From Zoogloeaceae bacterium (GTDB lineage: Bacteria; Pseudomonadota; Gammaproteobacteria; Burkholderiales; Rhodocyclaceae), in the NCBI GenBank assembly GCA_024235655.1, contig JACKLY010000001.1:248001-312000 (forward strand): a DNA stretch of 64,000 bases. Direction: 5' to 3'. Every line of letters starts with the position of its first letter. Positions within the stretch are counted from its first letter, which is position 1. The position numbers and the translations under genes are program-made. Positions 25,913 through 34,983 of the stretch are shown in pieces. The notes beneath the pieces are model-generated. The model worked only from the letters and a program-made list of their open reading frames with translations. It was not told where the DNA came from and searched no databases.

Positions 25913-26557
25913 ATGCAAGTTTCCGAAGCCATCAGCAGCCGCCGTTCGATCAAGCAGTTCGATGCCGACCATCGCCTTTCAGCGGCGGAGATCGAGTACC
26001 TCTACCGGCATGCCCGCCTGGCACCGACCTCGTTCAATATCCAGCATTCCCGCTTCATCCGTATCACCGATCCGCAGTTGCGGGCGCGCATCCGTCCGCT
26101 CGCCTTCGATCAGCCGCAGGTGACCGACGCCGCTGAACTGGTGGTGATCAGCGCCGACGTGCAGGCGTGGCAGAAGGCGCCGCAGCGCTACTGGCACCAT
26201 GCCGGCAGCGAGAAGGCGGCGATGATTGTCGACAGCCTGCTGGCGTTTTACCGTGACCGTGAATGGCTGCAGCGCGACGAGGCCATCCGTTCCGGCGCTT
26301 TCGCGGCGCAGAACCTGATGCTGACAGCGCGAGAGCTGGGCTACGACAGTTGCCCGATGATCGGTTTCGATATCGAAGCCGTGGGCCGGCTCATCGGCCT
26401 GCCGGATGACCATGTGGTTGTGATGATGCTCGCGCTTGGCCGAGCGGCAGGACCAGCCTGGGAGCGTGGCGGCGACTTGCCGGCAAGCGAGGTGATTTTC
26501 GAGAACGGTTTTATGCAGCAACTGGCGGCAAGCACTGCGACGGTCGCTGCCGCGTAA
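25913..26557 (+). CDS. Nitroreductase family FMN oxidoreductase
   Basis: 214 residues starting at ATG 25913 behind AGGAG. It shows the nitroreductase fold markers: AISSRRSIKQFD as the FMN phosphate-binding arginines, ARLAPTSFNIQHSRFI, GAFAAQNLMLTARELGYDSC, and the final LGRAAGPAWERGG. It likely reduces nitroaromatics, quinones or an unknown metabolite with NAD(P)H in the cytoplasm. It is divergent from the LysR gene, its presumed regulator. The intergenic DNA is AT-rich with a weak TTGCAA/GATTAT promoter pair. It is convergent with the protease gene. Confidence 0.9.
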   Translation: MQVSEAISSRRSIKQFDADHRLSAAEIEYLYRHARLAPTSFNIQHSRFIRITDPQLRARIRPLAFDQPQVTDAAELVVISADVQAWQKAPQRYWHHAGSEKAAMIVDSLLAFYRDREWLQRDEAIRSGAFAAQNLMLTARELGYDSCPMIGFDIEAVGRLIGLPDDHVVVMMLALGRAAGPAWERGGDLPASEVIFENGFMQQLAASTATVAAA

Positions 26558-26572
26558 TCGACGAACCGGCGA

Positions 26573-27745
26573 CTAATAGTTGGGCAGGTATTGCGCTGGC
26601 GCCAGTGCAATCGGAAACAGCGGTTTCGAGAGCAATGCACGGGCGGTGGCTTCGGTGACTGAAATACAGGCGCCGAACTGGGGGTCACCCCCCTTTGCCT
26701 GAAAGCGCTGGACGGCGGTGACCACACCGACCAGCCGGCCTTCGTTGTCGAGCAAGGGGCCACCGGATGAACCCGGGCGGCAGTAGGTATCGGAGAGCAG
26801 GAAGGTTTCTCCGCCACGGTCGACGCGCATGCGGAAAGCACCTTCCGACCAGACGATGTCGCTTGACCCGCCGGGGTGGCCCATGGCGTGAACCGTGTCG
26901 CCGGCACGCAGCGAAGCCGAGTTGCCCCATGCGATGGCGTCACTGCCGGCACCAGGTGCGAGCAGCAGGCAGGCGTCTTCGCCGTCCAGCCGTGCATACT
27001 TTTCGACCTTGGTCACTTGCTTGGTCATGCCGTTGATGACGACCAGACCGTTGGTGGCGCCACCTGCCAGCACATGGCAGTTGGTCAGGATGCGATCAGG
27101 CCCGATCATCACGCCGGAGCCGGTGAGATTACGTTGGCGGATGGTGAATACCGACCAGGCCAGATATTGTGCGTCGAAACCGGGCTGTTTGGTGCCACGA
27201 CTGGGCAAGGCGGGTGCTGCGCGGAAAGCGGCTGGTGTTGATGTTTGTTCCGTTACGGGCGCTGGGCTGTTGTCGACGATGGGTGCTGCTACTGGTTCTG
27301 TGGGTGCAGTCGCAACTTGTGGAGGCACTGTTTCTTCTGATGCCGCCACGGACGCTGGCGGAGTGCTTATCTGCTTGGCGACAGAAGGCGTTTTCAGCCA
27401 GAAGAATCCTGCCGTACCCCCCATGGCCAGGAGCAGAACCAGCCAGTTGCGTGCACGGGAACGGGGTTGATGTCGTGGGGTGTAATCCAAAGTCAATCCG
27501 ACTGCCGGCGGGGTGTTTTCAGTATGTCGGGTTTCGGCCTGGGCCTGGCTGGCCTGCAGCTTCCGGTCATAGGCTGCACGTTGCGCTGGCTGGCGCAAGG
27601 TGTCGTAGGCCACGCGCAGCAATGAAAGCGCATCGGGCTCGCCTTGCAGTTGCTGTTCCCGCTGACGGAAGGCTGCAGCAATGGTTTCATCGCTGGCATC
27701 GGGGTCAACGCCGAGGGCAGCGTACAGTGTGTTCGGTATGGTCAT
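26573..27745 (-). CDS. J-like domain fused to membrane-anchored trypsin-like serine protease
   Basis: 390 residues. Residues about 6-62 resemble a J domain (LYAALGVDPDASDETIAAAF ... LRVAYDTLRQPAQRAAYDRKL) but the HPD tripeptide needed to stimulate DnaK is absent. A single helix at 101-117 (WLVLLLAMGGTAGFFWL), a Pro/Ala/Thr-rich linker (118-190) and a trypsin-fold domain follow. The catalytic triad is visible: His224 in LTNCHVLAGG, Asp257 in GEDACLLL, Ser327 in RPGSSGGPLL. A positively charged stretch before the helix suggests the J-like part stays in the cytoplasm and the protease faces the periplasm. ATG 27745 lacks a strong ribosome-binding site. Confidence 0.82.
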   Translation of the reverse strand: MTIPNTLYAALGVDPDASDETIAAAFRQREQQLQGEPDALSLLRVAYDTLRQPAQRAAYDRKLQASQAQAETRHTENTPPAVGLTLDYTPRHQPRSRARNWLVLLLAMGGTAGFFWLKTPSVAKQISTPPASVAASEETVPPQVATAPTEPVAAPIVDNSPAPVTEQTSTPAAFRAAPALPSRGTKQPGFDAQYLAWSVFTIRQRNLTGSGVMIGPDRILTNCHVLAGGATNGLVVINGMTKQVTKVEKYARLDGEDACLLLAPGAGSDAIAWGNSASLRAGDTVHAMGHPGGSSDIVWSEGAFRMRVDRGGETFLLSDTYCRPGSSGGPLLDNEGRLVGVVTAVQRFQAKGGDPQFGACISVTEATARALLSKPLFPIALAPAQYLPNY

Positions 27746-27833
27746 GGCGGGAACGGTTCGGCGTCCGGAAGCGTCAGATTGTAGAATATCTGCATTGGTT
27801 TGCTGCAATGGCAATCGTTCTGGAGTTTTCATC

Positions 27834-28277
27834 ATGATCCGCAATTTCCTGGCTGGCTTGTTTGCGATGCTGATCGCATTTTCTGCCCACGCCGAAAGAA
27901 TCGATATCGACAATGCCGAACTGGCCCGGCTGGCGGTGGCGGGGGTGCCAGTCATCGATGTGCGCACAGAGGCGGAATGGAAAGACACCGGGGTGGTGCC
28001 GGGCAGCAAGCTGATCACCCTGTTCGATGCGCAGGGCAATGCCGACCCTGCCTGGCTGGCCAAGGTGAAGGAGGTGGCCAAGCCGGGTCAGCCGGTAATC
28101 ATCATCTGCCGTAGTGGCGCACGCTCAAAGGTGGCGAGCCAGATGCTGGAGCAGCAAGGCGGATATCAGAAGGTTTACAACGTGCGACACGGCATTCGTG
28201 GCTGGGCCAGTGAGGGAAGAACCATGTCACCGGCAGCCACGGCAGTGGCTACTTGCCCGGCTGGCACGCGTTGCTGA
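27834..28277 (+). CDS. Exported rhodanese-like sulfurtransferase
   Basis: 147 residues with a signal peptide (FLAGLFAMLIAFSAHA, 5-20) and one rhodanese domain. The active-site loop reads CRSGARS with Cys92 as the expected persulfide carrier; VIDVRTEAEW and YNVRHGIRGW are the other family signatures. It probably works in the periplasm on sulfur transfer or thiol handling. It is divergent from the protease gene and followed after only four bases by a methyltransferase gene on the same strand. Confidence 0.9.
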   Translation: MIRNFLAGLFAMLIAFSAHAERIDIDNAELARLAVAGVPVIDVRTEAEWKDTGVVPGSKLITLFDAQGNADPAWLAKVKEVAKPGQPVIIICRSGARSKVASQMLEQQGGYQKVYNVRHGIRGWASEGRTMSPAATAVATCPAGTRC

Positions 28278-28281
28278 TTCC

Positions 28282-29127
28282 ATGAAGGTGAAAGCGAAAG
28301 CAGAAAAAAGTCACGAGGTTCGCCCCGGGCAATCGATCGAGCTGCTCAAGGAGCTGCACATCCTGACGCGTGACGGCAAGATGAATCAGGACAGCCGCCG
28401 CAAGCTGAAGCAGGTCTACCACCTCTACAACTTCATCGAGCCATTGCTGCTCGAAGCCCAGGCTGAGCATCCGGAAATCCATCTGGTTGATCATGGTGCC
28501 GGCAAGTCGTATCTGGGCTTCATTCTCTACGACCTGTTCTTCAAGGAGCAGAGTGGGGGTGCCCAGATCTGGGGTATAGAAACCCGCGACGAGCTGGTGG
28601 CGCGTTCGCAAGCGCTGGCTGCACGGCTTGGTTTTGACGGCATGAACTTTCTCAATCTCTCGGTGGCGGAATCGATCACATCGCCGGCACTGCCCGAGCG
28701 CATCGATGTGGTGACTGCACTGCATGCCTGCAACACGGCAACCGATGATGCGATCCGTTTTGCATTGGCCAAAAAGGCGAAGTACATCGTACTGGTGCCC
28801 TGCTGTCAGGCTGAAGTAGCGTCAACACTCAGGAAAAACAAGGCAACTGCGCTGGCCGAAGCACTGGGCGAGGTCTGGCGCCACCCGATCCACACGCGGG
28901 AGTTCGGTAGCCACCTGACCAACGTGCTACGCTGTCTCGAGCTGCAGGCGCATGGCTATGAAGTGAGCGTGACCGAATTGATCGGTTGGGAGCATTCGAT
29001 GAAGAATGAACTGATCATCGCCGTCCAAAAAAAGCTGCCAACCCGCAAGCCGACCGAGCGGCTGAATGAATTGCTGCAGACATTCGGGCTGGAGGAATTG
29101 CGCGAGCGCTTTGTGCCGGTCGCCTGA
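28282..29127 (+). CDS. SAM-dependent methyltransferase (Methyltransf_32-like)
   Basis: 281 residues from ATG 28282. The fold markers are LVDHGAGKSYLGFILYDLFF as motif I, IWGIETRDELVARSQALA as motif II, and DVVTALHACNTATDDAIRFA then YIVLVPCCQAEV. The DHGAGK and LHACNTATD stretches are typical of a family conserved from bacteria to eukaryotic METTL25-type proteins. The substrate is not known. A basic N terminus (KVKAKAEKSH) could bind RNA. It follows the rhodanese gene so closely that the two are likely co-transcribed. Confidence 0.82.
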   Translation: MKVKAKAEKSHEVRPGQSIELLKELHILTRDGKMNQDSRRKLKQVYHLYNFIEPLLLEAQAEHPEIHLVDHGAGKSYLGFILYDLFFKEQSGGAQIWGIETRDELVARSQALAARLGFDGMNFLNLSVAESITSPALPERIDVVTALHACNTATDDAIRFALAKKAKYIVLVPCCQAEVASTLRKNKATALAEALGEVWRHPIHTREFGSHLTNVLRCLELQAHGYEVSVTELIGWEHSMKNELIIAVQKKLPTRKPTERLNELLQTFGLEELRERFVPVA

Positions 29128-29201
29128 ACAGGACTGTCATTTTCGAGGTACGCGGTGTGTCGAGTGACTACAGCTTGACGCCGTTTGAACGGAGGTGAGC
29201 C

Positions 29202-29888
29202 ATGCCGGATTCAAGTCGCCGTTTCGAGTACCGACTATCCTTTCCTGAAGGCAGCAACTGTACGATCAATGTCGTTCTTGATGGTGCAACGCTGGAATGC
29301 ATCGAGCCGGCACCGGTTGCGCGCGAGTGGACAGCGCTGGCCTGTCATCGTTGCCCTCATTGCCCGCTACAACTGGAAACCGAGCCACTCTGCCCGTTGG
29401 CGGCACGTCTGGATCCGATTGTTGAGACCCTCGGCTCCGTGCTATCGCACGAAACATTGAATGCAGAAGTGCATGGCGCGGGCCGGGTGGTCAGCACGCA
29501 TACTTCAGCCCAGGCCGTTGCCAGCTCGATCATGGGGCTCATTTCAGCCACCAGCGGTTGCCCGCATACGGCATTTCTGAAACCACTGGCCTGGTTCCAT
29601 CAGCCTTTTGCCAGTGAAGAAGAAACGGTTTTTCGCGCAGTTTCAGCATGGCTGCTCAAGCAATATTTTCGTGAAACCGAAGGTGAGGTTGGCGACTGGG
29701 CGCTGGATGGTCTGAAAGCCAATTACGAAGCCTTGCATCAGGTGAATATTCATCTGGCGCGTCGGCTGCGGACTGCGACTTCGCTGGATGCGGCGGTTAA
29801 CGCCGTGGTTAGGCTCGACATGTTTACCAAGGCTGTTCCGGGCGAAATCGATGACATCCTGGGGTTCTTGCGTCCCCGTCTTGCCTGA
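29202..29888 (+). CDS. Uncharacterised protein with CxxC motif
   Basis: 228 residues behind a strong GGAGGTGA Shine-Dalgarno. No signal peptide or membrane segment. The N-terminal quarter is beta-rich and holds CHRCPHCPLQLE followed by CPLAARLDP, so three or four cysteines could bind a metal; the rest is helical, with SSIMGLISATSGCPHTAFLK and a long helix near 175-205. I recognise it only as a conserved betaproteobacterial protein without a role. It stands between the methyltransferase and msrB on the same strand, with separate spacing. Confidence 0.7.
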   Translation: MPDSSRRFEYRLSFPEGSNCTINVVLDGATLECIEPAPVAREWTALACHRCPHCPLQLETEPLCPLAARLDPIVETLGSVLSHETLNAEVHGAGRVVSTHTSAQAVASSIMGLISATSGCPHTAFLKPLAWFHQPFASEEETVFRAVSAWLLKQYFRETEGEVGDWALDGLKANYEALHQVNIHLARRLRTATSLDAAVNAVVRLDMFTKAVPGEIDDILGFLRPRLA

Positions 29889-30004
29889 CTTCTTCGTGTA
29901 AGGATTTCTGAACTCCACCGACTAACAGGCATCGAACCTTCAATGTCGATGTTGCCGGAGCCTGAATTCTGGTCGCACACAGGGTTCATCGTCAGGAGAG
30001 AATC

Positions 30005-30520
30005 ATGGATCGTCGTAAATCACTTTTTTCGCTGCTTGGCTTGTCGTTGATGTCGCTGGGCAGCATTCCTGTTTTTGGCAAGGAGTCCGGAATGTCATCA
30101 AGCAAGCCCACATTGATCAAATCGAAGGCCGAGTGGGCAAAGCTCCTGCCAGCCCCAGCCTACAAGGTGCTGTTCGAGGAAGGTACCGAATACGCGGGGA
30201 GCAGCCCCCTCAACGACGAAAAGCGCGATGGCACCTTTGTCTGTGCGGCCTGCGCAAACCCGCTGTTCGATAGCAGCACCAAATATGAAAGCGGCACCGG
30301 CTGGCCCAGTTTCTGGCAACCACTGCCCAATGCGGTGGCAACGAAGACGGATTACAAGATGATCCTGCCGCGTACCGAATATCACTGCGCACGTTGCGGC
30401 GGCCATCAGGGCCATGTTTTCGATGACGGCCCGAAGCCGACCGGCCAACGCTATTGCAACAACGGGGTGGCGCTGCAATTCGTGCCACGTGGCGAAAAGC
30501 TGCCGGCGTTGCGGACATGA
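30005..30520 (+). CDS. msrB: Exported methionine-R-sulfoxide reductase
   Basis: Reduces methionine-R-sulfoxide in proteins. 171 residues with an N-terminal signal-like segment (SLFSLLGLSLMSLGSIPVFG) preceded by RR, so a periplasmic, possibly Tat-exported, enzyme. The zinc cysteines are CAAC (80, 83) and CARC (128, 131); the nucleophile is Cys151 in RYCNNGVAL, and GTGWPSF is the substrate loop. A good AGGAGAG precedes ATG 30005. The stop overlaps the msrA start by the ATGA arrangement, indicating coupled translation. Confidence 0.95.
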   Translation: MDRRKSLFSLLGLSLMSLGSIPVFGKESGMSSSKPTLIKSKAEWAKLLPAPAYKVLFEEGTEYAGSSPLNDEKRDGTFVCAACANPLFDSSTKYESGTGWPSFWQPLPNAVATKTDYKMILPRTEYHCARCGGHQGHVFDDGPKPTGQRYCNNGVALQFVPRGEKLPALRT

Positions 30521-31140
30521 AGCCCCGCATTGCTGTTGCCGGTTTGTTTGCCTTCGCCGGTCTGAACCTGCTGGCTGCACAACCTGTACTTGCTGCCGAT
30601 GCACCACGCGCAGCGAGTACGACGGCAACGGCGATTTTCGCCGGCGGCTGCTTCTGGTGTACCGAGGCTGATTTCGAGAAGCTGCCGGGCGTGATCAGTG
30701 CTGAATCCGGGTATACCGATGGCAAGACGGCCAACCCGAGTTACGAGGAAGTGAGCAGCGGTGCCACCGGCCATACCGAGGCGGTGCGCATCGTGTATGA
30801 CCCGGCTCGTGTCACCTATGCGCAACTGCTCGATCATCTCTGGCACAACATTGACCCGACGGTGAAGGACAGACAGTTCTGCGATTACGGCAGCCAGTAT
30901 CGTAGTGGCATTTACTGGCAGACAGAGGCGGAGCGCAAGGCTGCCGAGGATAGTCGCGATGCCCTGCTGAAGAGCGGCAAGGTGAAGCAAATCCATACCG
31001 AGATCAAAAAAGCCAGCGAGTTTTACCCGGCCGAGGGCTATCATCAGGATTATTACAAGAAGAATCCGATCCGCTATAACTACTATCGCAGTGGCTGTGG
31101 CCGCGACATTCGCCTGCAGCAGTTGTGGGGCGTGAAATAA
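30517..31140 (+). CDS. msrA: Exported methionine-S-sulfoxide reductase
   Basis: Reduces methionine-S-sulfoxide, complementing MsrB. 207 residues with an N-terminal signal peptide (IAVAGLFAFAGLNLLAAQ, cleavage near VLAAD). The catalytic motif GGCFWCTE has Cys45 as nucleophile and Cys48 close by; other family markers are GYTDGKTANPSYEEV, VRIVYDP, SQYRSGIYW and EGYHQDYY. Starting on the msrB stop (ATGA), it forms a bicistronic periplasmic repair unit; in many bacteria these occur as one fused protein. Confidence 0.95.
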   Translation: MKPRIAVAGLFAFAGLNLLAAQPVLAADAPRAASTTATAIFAGGCFWCTEADFEKLPGVISAESGYTDGKTANPSYEEVSSGATGHTEAVRIVYDPARVTYAQLLDHLWHNIDPTVKDRQFCDYGSQYRSGIYWQTEAERKAAEDSRDALLKSGKVKQIHTEIKKASEFYPAEGYHQDYYKKNPIRYNYYRSGCGRDIRLQQLWGVK

Positions 31141-31207
31141 GCGAAAGCGGGCGTAACGCCTTCGCGGGGTCGGGGCGAAGGTAGTTGGCAGTGGATGTTA
31201 GAAAAGC

Positions 31208-32710
31208 ATGAAGAGGAAACCTTTGTCGTACAGATCCTTTCTGATCGGACTAGCCTTCGTATCTGCACTGACGGGCTGTGCCACCGTGATCAACCCGGTT
31301 ACCGGGGAGAGCGAGCGAACTGTTCTTGATGAGCCGCACGAAATTGCCGAAGGCAGCAAGGCGCATCAGCAAGTACTGCAGGAGTACGGGGTCTACCCTG
31401 ATACCAAGCTGCAAGCCTACGTGAATACGCTGGGCCAGCGACTGGCGCGCCAATCACATCGCAGTAATCTGACCTGGCATTTCACGGTGCTGGACAGCCC
31501 TGAGATCAACGCCTTTGCCCTGCCCGGCGGCTATGTCTATGTTACTCGCGGCATCATGGCCTATCTTGAAAGCGAGGCAGATCTGGCCGGGGTGATCGGC
31601 CACGAAATCGGCCACGTTACAGCCCGTCATGGTGCGCAACGTGCAACGCGCCAACAGACCGCCGGTATCGGTGTGCTGGCGGCGACAATCCTTGGCGCTG
31701 TGCTTGAAAGCCAGGGGGTTTCAGGTGCTACTGACCTGGCCGGTTCGCTGTCGCAGGGTGTGGCTGCCGGCTATATCGCCTCCTACAGTCGTGACCAGGA
31801 ATTGCAGGCTGACCAGCTCGGCGCCGAGTATCTCGAACGTATCAAGTACGACCCGAAAAACATGGTCGACGTGATCCGTGTGCTGAAGAGCCAGGAACAG
31901 TTTGCCGCCGACACGGCGCGCGCCGAAGGACGGGAGGCTCCGGCACGGGGCGGCTGGCTGGCATCGCACCCGAGCAACGAACAGCGACTGCAGGAAATCA
32001 CCCGGATTGCCGGCCAGTACAAAGGCAAGTATGAAGACGAGGGGCACGACCGCTACCTGAAGATGATCGATGGCATGACCTTTGGCGAGAGCCGTGAGCA
32101 GGGCGTGACACGCGGACGCCAGTTCTACCATGAGCCGATGGGGCTGGCGCTGACTGCCCCCGAAGGCTGGCGCATTCAGAACTCTCCGGAAGCTGTTGCC
32201 GTCGTCAATGCGGCGGGTGATGCCGCACTATTGCTCCAGGTAGCGCCGACCAAGGCCGGCAATACGCATGAAAACATCATCCGCAAGGTTTTCAAACCGG
32301 AACAAGGGCGCACCGAAAAGCGTTCGCTTGGTGGCTTTGCAGCAACACATTTCGTCGGCACCTCGCGCACACGACAGGGGCAGGTGCGGCGGATCGAAGT
32401 CACCGTGGTGACCGGGCCGGGAAACCGGAATTTCATGCTGGTTCCCAGCGCCAGGGATGCACGTACCTTGCAGCGTAACCGAGAAGGCCTGCAGGCGGCT
32501 GAAGCGTCGTTTCGTGCGCTGAGCAGTAGCGATATGGCCGCCGCGCGACCGTGGACCCTGCAGACGAAACCCTACCCGCGCGGTGGTTTTGCCGAGATGG
32601 CCAAGCGTTCGCCGTTGAGCGGCAACGCCGAGCGCGAGTTGCGTCTGATCAACGGCTTCTATGCCGGCGGCGAACCCCCCCCCGGACGGCTGGTAAAAGT
32701 GGTCGAGTAG
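31208..32710 (+). CDS. M48-family metalloprotease lipoprotein, BepA/LoiP-like
   Basis: 500 residues. The signal ends in the lipobox LTGC with Cys24 lipidated, so it is an envelope lipoprotein. The zinc motif is HEIGH at 132-136, with the third ligand likely the glutamate in the SRDQELQADQLGAEYL helix. After the protease domain (to about 265) come roughly 230 residues with a beta-rich region (MGLALTAPEGWRIQN ...) not shared by short family members. M48 lipoproteins of this kind degrade or assist assembly of outer-membrane proteins. It follows msrBA on the same strand after 67 bases. Confidence 0.92.
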   Translation: MKRKPLSYRSFLIGLAFVSALTGCATVINPVTGESERTVLDEPHEIAEGSKAHQQVLQEYGVYPDTKLQAYVNTLGQRLARQSHRSNLTWHFTVLDSPEINAFALPGGYVYVTRGIMAYLESEADLAGVIGHEIGHVTARHGAQRATRQQTAGIGVLAATILGAVLESQGVSGATDLAGSLSQGVAAGYIASYSRDQELQADQLGAEYLERIKYDPKNMVDVIRVLKSQEQFAADTARAEGREAPARGGWLASHPSNEQRLQEITRIAGQYKGKYEDEGHDRYLKMIDGMTFGESREQGVTRGRQFYHEPMGLALTAPEGWRIQNSPEAVAVVNAAGDAALLLQVAPTKAGNTHENIIRKVFKPEQGRTEKRSLGGFAATHFVGTSRTRQGQVRRIEVTVVTGPGNRNFMLVPSARDARTLQRNREGLQAAEASFRALSSSDMAAARPWTLQTKPYPRGGFAEMAKRSPLSGNAERELRLINGFYAGGEPPPGRLVKVVE

Positions 32711-32785
32711 TCATATTTTGGTCGGCGGCGGGCATTAGAGGGGCAGGTCGCTCGCCGTCGGCTGTTCGATCCGGCGGAGGCCTGC

Positions 32786-33247
32786 CTAGCCTGATGCCTT
32801 CAGGCAGGCATCGATTGCTGCCTGGATCTCGGACTCGTCGCTGACCACCGGAAACGATTCACTGACTTCAGGCGGGATGTCGATCGGGCGGCCGCTGATC
32901 GCATCGCAATAGACCCACAGGGTTTCAGCTTCGACCACGGTTTTCCCGTCACGCACCCGGACGAAACGGTATTTGCGCGGTGAAGTCTGTCGATCCATGC
33001 CGGCAACCCAGGTGGCAACCATCAGTTCGTCGCCGGTGAAGGTCGGTCGGATGTATTCAATGTAATGCGAGCGGATGACCCAGGTGGTCTTTGTTTCGAG
33101 GTAGCGGGCAACCGTCCAGCCCTGCTCGTGAGAGTGCGCGGTGGCAATATCCTGCATCCAGCGCACGTATTCCTGATTGTTGACGTGCCCGTTCAGGTCG
33201 ATGGATTCGGGCGTGACGGTAAAGGCTTCGGCCAGGATGCGTGGCAT
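32786..33247 (-). CDS. Acyl-CoA thioesterase, hot-dog fold
   Basis: 153 residues of the 4-hydroxybenzoyl-CoA thioesterase type: TPESIDLNGHVNNQEYVRWM carries the catalytic Asp/His region (DLNGHVNN), followed by YIEYIRPTFTGDELMVATW and the beta strands of the hot-dog fold. Substrate chain length is unknown. It hydrolyses an acyl-CoA in the cytoplasm. It lies 69 bases after cobB on the same strand and could be the distal gene of the corrinoid operon or independent. Confidence 0.85.
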   Translation of the reverse strand: MPRILAEAFTVTPESIDLNGHVNNQEYVRWMQDIATAHSHEQGWTVARYLETKTTWVIRSHYIEYIRPTFTGDELMVATWVAGMDRQTSPRKYRFVRVRDGKTVVEAETLWVYCDAISGRPIDIPPEVSESFPVVSDESEIQAAIDACLKASG

Positions 33248-33316
33248 GGGGCACTCGCAGTCAATGAAAAACCGGGAGTTTACTCTGCTGGAGGCGGCCC
33301 TGCCCTGTCCTGCCGA

Positions 33317-34606
33317 TCATGCAAACAGCGAAGCAGTACCGGCAGGAGATGAAGGAAAGTAGAGGTGCAGGTAGCTTGCCGTCAGGCGTGCCTGGCGGTA
33401 CACCGGTTCGCCCTCGCTTGCGCCCTGTTTCCGTATCGCCCTGGCGAAAGGCGCCAGGCTGGTCTTTGCACTCGAATAGTGGAAGGTATGTCCACGCAGC
33501 GGTGGCTGGCCGTCGAAGGCAATTTCCTGCATGCCCAGCGCGGCGAGCTTCTTCTGCATGGTGATGGTGCCCGGCATCAGGCTGCCCATCCAGTGGGCGT
33601 GCCCTTCCCCGTCAACCAAGGTCTCGAACAGCGCCATCATGCCGCCGCATTCGGCGAGCAGGGGTTTGCCGCTGTCGACATGCTTGGCGAGGGCGGCCCA
33701 CAACGCCCGGTTGGTGGCCAGTGCCTTGCCATGGAGCTCCGGGTAGCCACCGGGCAGCCAGACGGCGTCGCATTCGGGCAGGGTGCTGTCGGTCAGTGGC
33801 GAGAAGAAGGCGAGCGTCGCCCCCATTGCCAGCAGGCATTCGAGGTTGGCCGGATAGATGAAGCAGAAAGCGGCATCGCGGGCGATGGCGATGGTTTTGC
33901 CAGCCAGCAGCGGCGCGATCTGCGCGGGCGATGCCGCAGCGAAGTCAACGGCCGGCGGCAATACGGCGGCATCGGTTTTCGCCAGCGCATCCGCCATGCG
34001 GTCGAGGCGTGCCGACAGGTCTTTGATTTCGGCGGCCGGCAGCAGACCGAGGTGGCGTTCGGGCATCGCAGCGATATCGTCGCGCGGCATGAAACCCATC
34101 CAGCGGATGTCATCGGGCAGGCTCTTCTTCAGCAGTTCGGCGTGGTAATCGCTGCCGACGCGGTTGGCAAAGACCGCCGTGAGTGGTGTGCCGGCGCGGT
34201 AATGCTTGAGACCGAAGGCAATCGCGCCAAAGCTCGTGGCCATCGCCGCGCCGTCGATCACGGTCAGGATCGGGATGCCGAGGCGGCTTGCCAGTTCCGC
34301 CGCCGAGGGCTCGCCATCGAACAGCCCCATCACCCCTTCGATCAGGATCAGGTCGGCAGTCCCTGCAGCCTCGGCCAGCCGCCAGCGCGCATCGTCCTCG
34401 CCGCTCATCCACAGGTCGATGTTCTGGCAGGGCGAGCCGCAGGCGATGGCGTGGATCTGCGGGTCAAGGAAATCCGGCCCGCACTTGAAAACCACGACCT
34501 TCCGCCCAAGCCGTGTATGCAGGCGCGCCAGTGCAGCGACCACGGTGGTCTTGCCCTGACCGGAGGCCGGGGCGGCAACGAGCAAGGCGGGGCAGGAAAG
34601 GCTCAT
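33317..34606 (-). CDS. cobB: Cobyrinate a,c-diamide synthase
   Basis: Glutamine- and ATP-dependent amidation of the a and c side chains of cobyrinic acid, an early corrin-ring step (CobB in the aerobic and CbiA in the anaerobic naming). 429 residues: an N-terminal P-loop-like synthetase domain with VAAPASGQGKTTVVAAL, VVVFKCGPDFLDPQIH and LILIEGVMGLFDG, then a class I glutamine amidotransferase-like domain with ECGGMMAL whose cysteine is the nucleophile. It overlaps the DUF2149 stop by four bases (ATGA), the last clear gene of the riboswitch-controlled operon. Confidence 0.93.
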   Translation of the reverse strand: MSLSCPALLVAAPASGQGKTTVVAALARLHTRLGRKVVVFKCGPDFLDPQIHAIACGSPCQNIDLWMSGEDDARWRLAEAAGTADLILIEGVMGLFDGEPSAAELASRLGIPILTVIDGAAMATSFGAIAFGLKHYRAGTPLTAVFANRVGSDYHAELLKKSLPDDIRWMGFMPRDDIAAMPERHLGLLPAAEIKDLSARLDRMADALAKTDAAVLPPAVDFAAASPAQIAPLLAGKTIAIARDAAFCFIYPANLECLLAMGATLAFFSPLTDSTLPECDAVWLPGGYPELHGKALATNRALWAALAKHVDSGKPLLAECGGMMALFETLVDGEGHAHWMGSLMPGTITMQKKLAALGMQEIAFDGQPPLRGHTFHYSSAKTSLAPFARAIRKQGASEGEPVYRQARLTASYLHLYFPSSPAGTASLFA

Positions 34607-34983
34607 GGTTTGGTCGTCGGTTCGATCAGGATCAGTTTGCCCGTTTTCGGGTCACGGAATACTTCGCCGACACGATCATACCCGGCGCCGGCCTGCTGGG
34701 TGCCGCTGGCCGGCCGTTCGACTTCGCGCCCCTTGTCCACCGGCACCGGCGGCTTCAGTGCTGTCTGGCTGCCGGCGGCCAGTGCAGCGAGCAGGCCACA
34801 GGCGAAAACGAGCATGACATCGACGAGATTGACCAGGCTGGCGCGCGGGTCTTCGTCATGATCGTCGAAGCGCGCATCAAGTTTCGAGTAGAGGCGGAGA
34901 CGCTTGCGCGGTGTGCCAGCAGAATGGGCCGCAGCACCCGGTTCGCTTGCCGCGGGCAAGGTTCCGGCAGGACGGGAGTTCAT
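34603..34983 (-). CDS. DUF2149 protein, ExbD-like membrane component
   Basis: 126 residues with one transmembrane helix. The helix reads VNLVDVMLVFACGLLAAL (about 51-68) and keeps Asp55 in LVDVMLVF, the same pattern as the essential proton-path aspartate of ExbD/TolR (PLIDVMLVLL). The first 45 residues are basic and cytoplasmic; the short remainder (GYDRVGEVFRDPKTGKLILI) would be periplasmic. It overlaps the ExbB-like gene by ATGA and CobB by ATGA. I infer that the pair forms a proton channel/stator serving the CobN-like protein. Confidence 0.85.
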   Translation of the reverse strand: MNSRPAGTLPAASEPGAAAHSAGTPRKRLRLYSKLDARFDDHDEDPRASLVNLVDVMLVFACGLLAALAAGSQTALKPPVPVDKGREVERPASGTQQAGAGYDRVGEVFRDPKTGKLILIEPTTKP

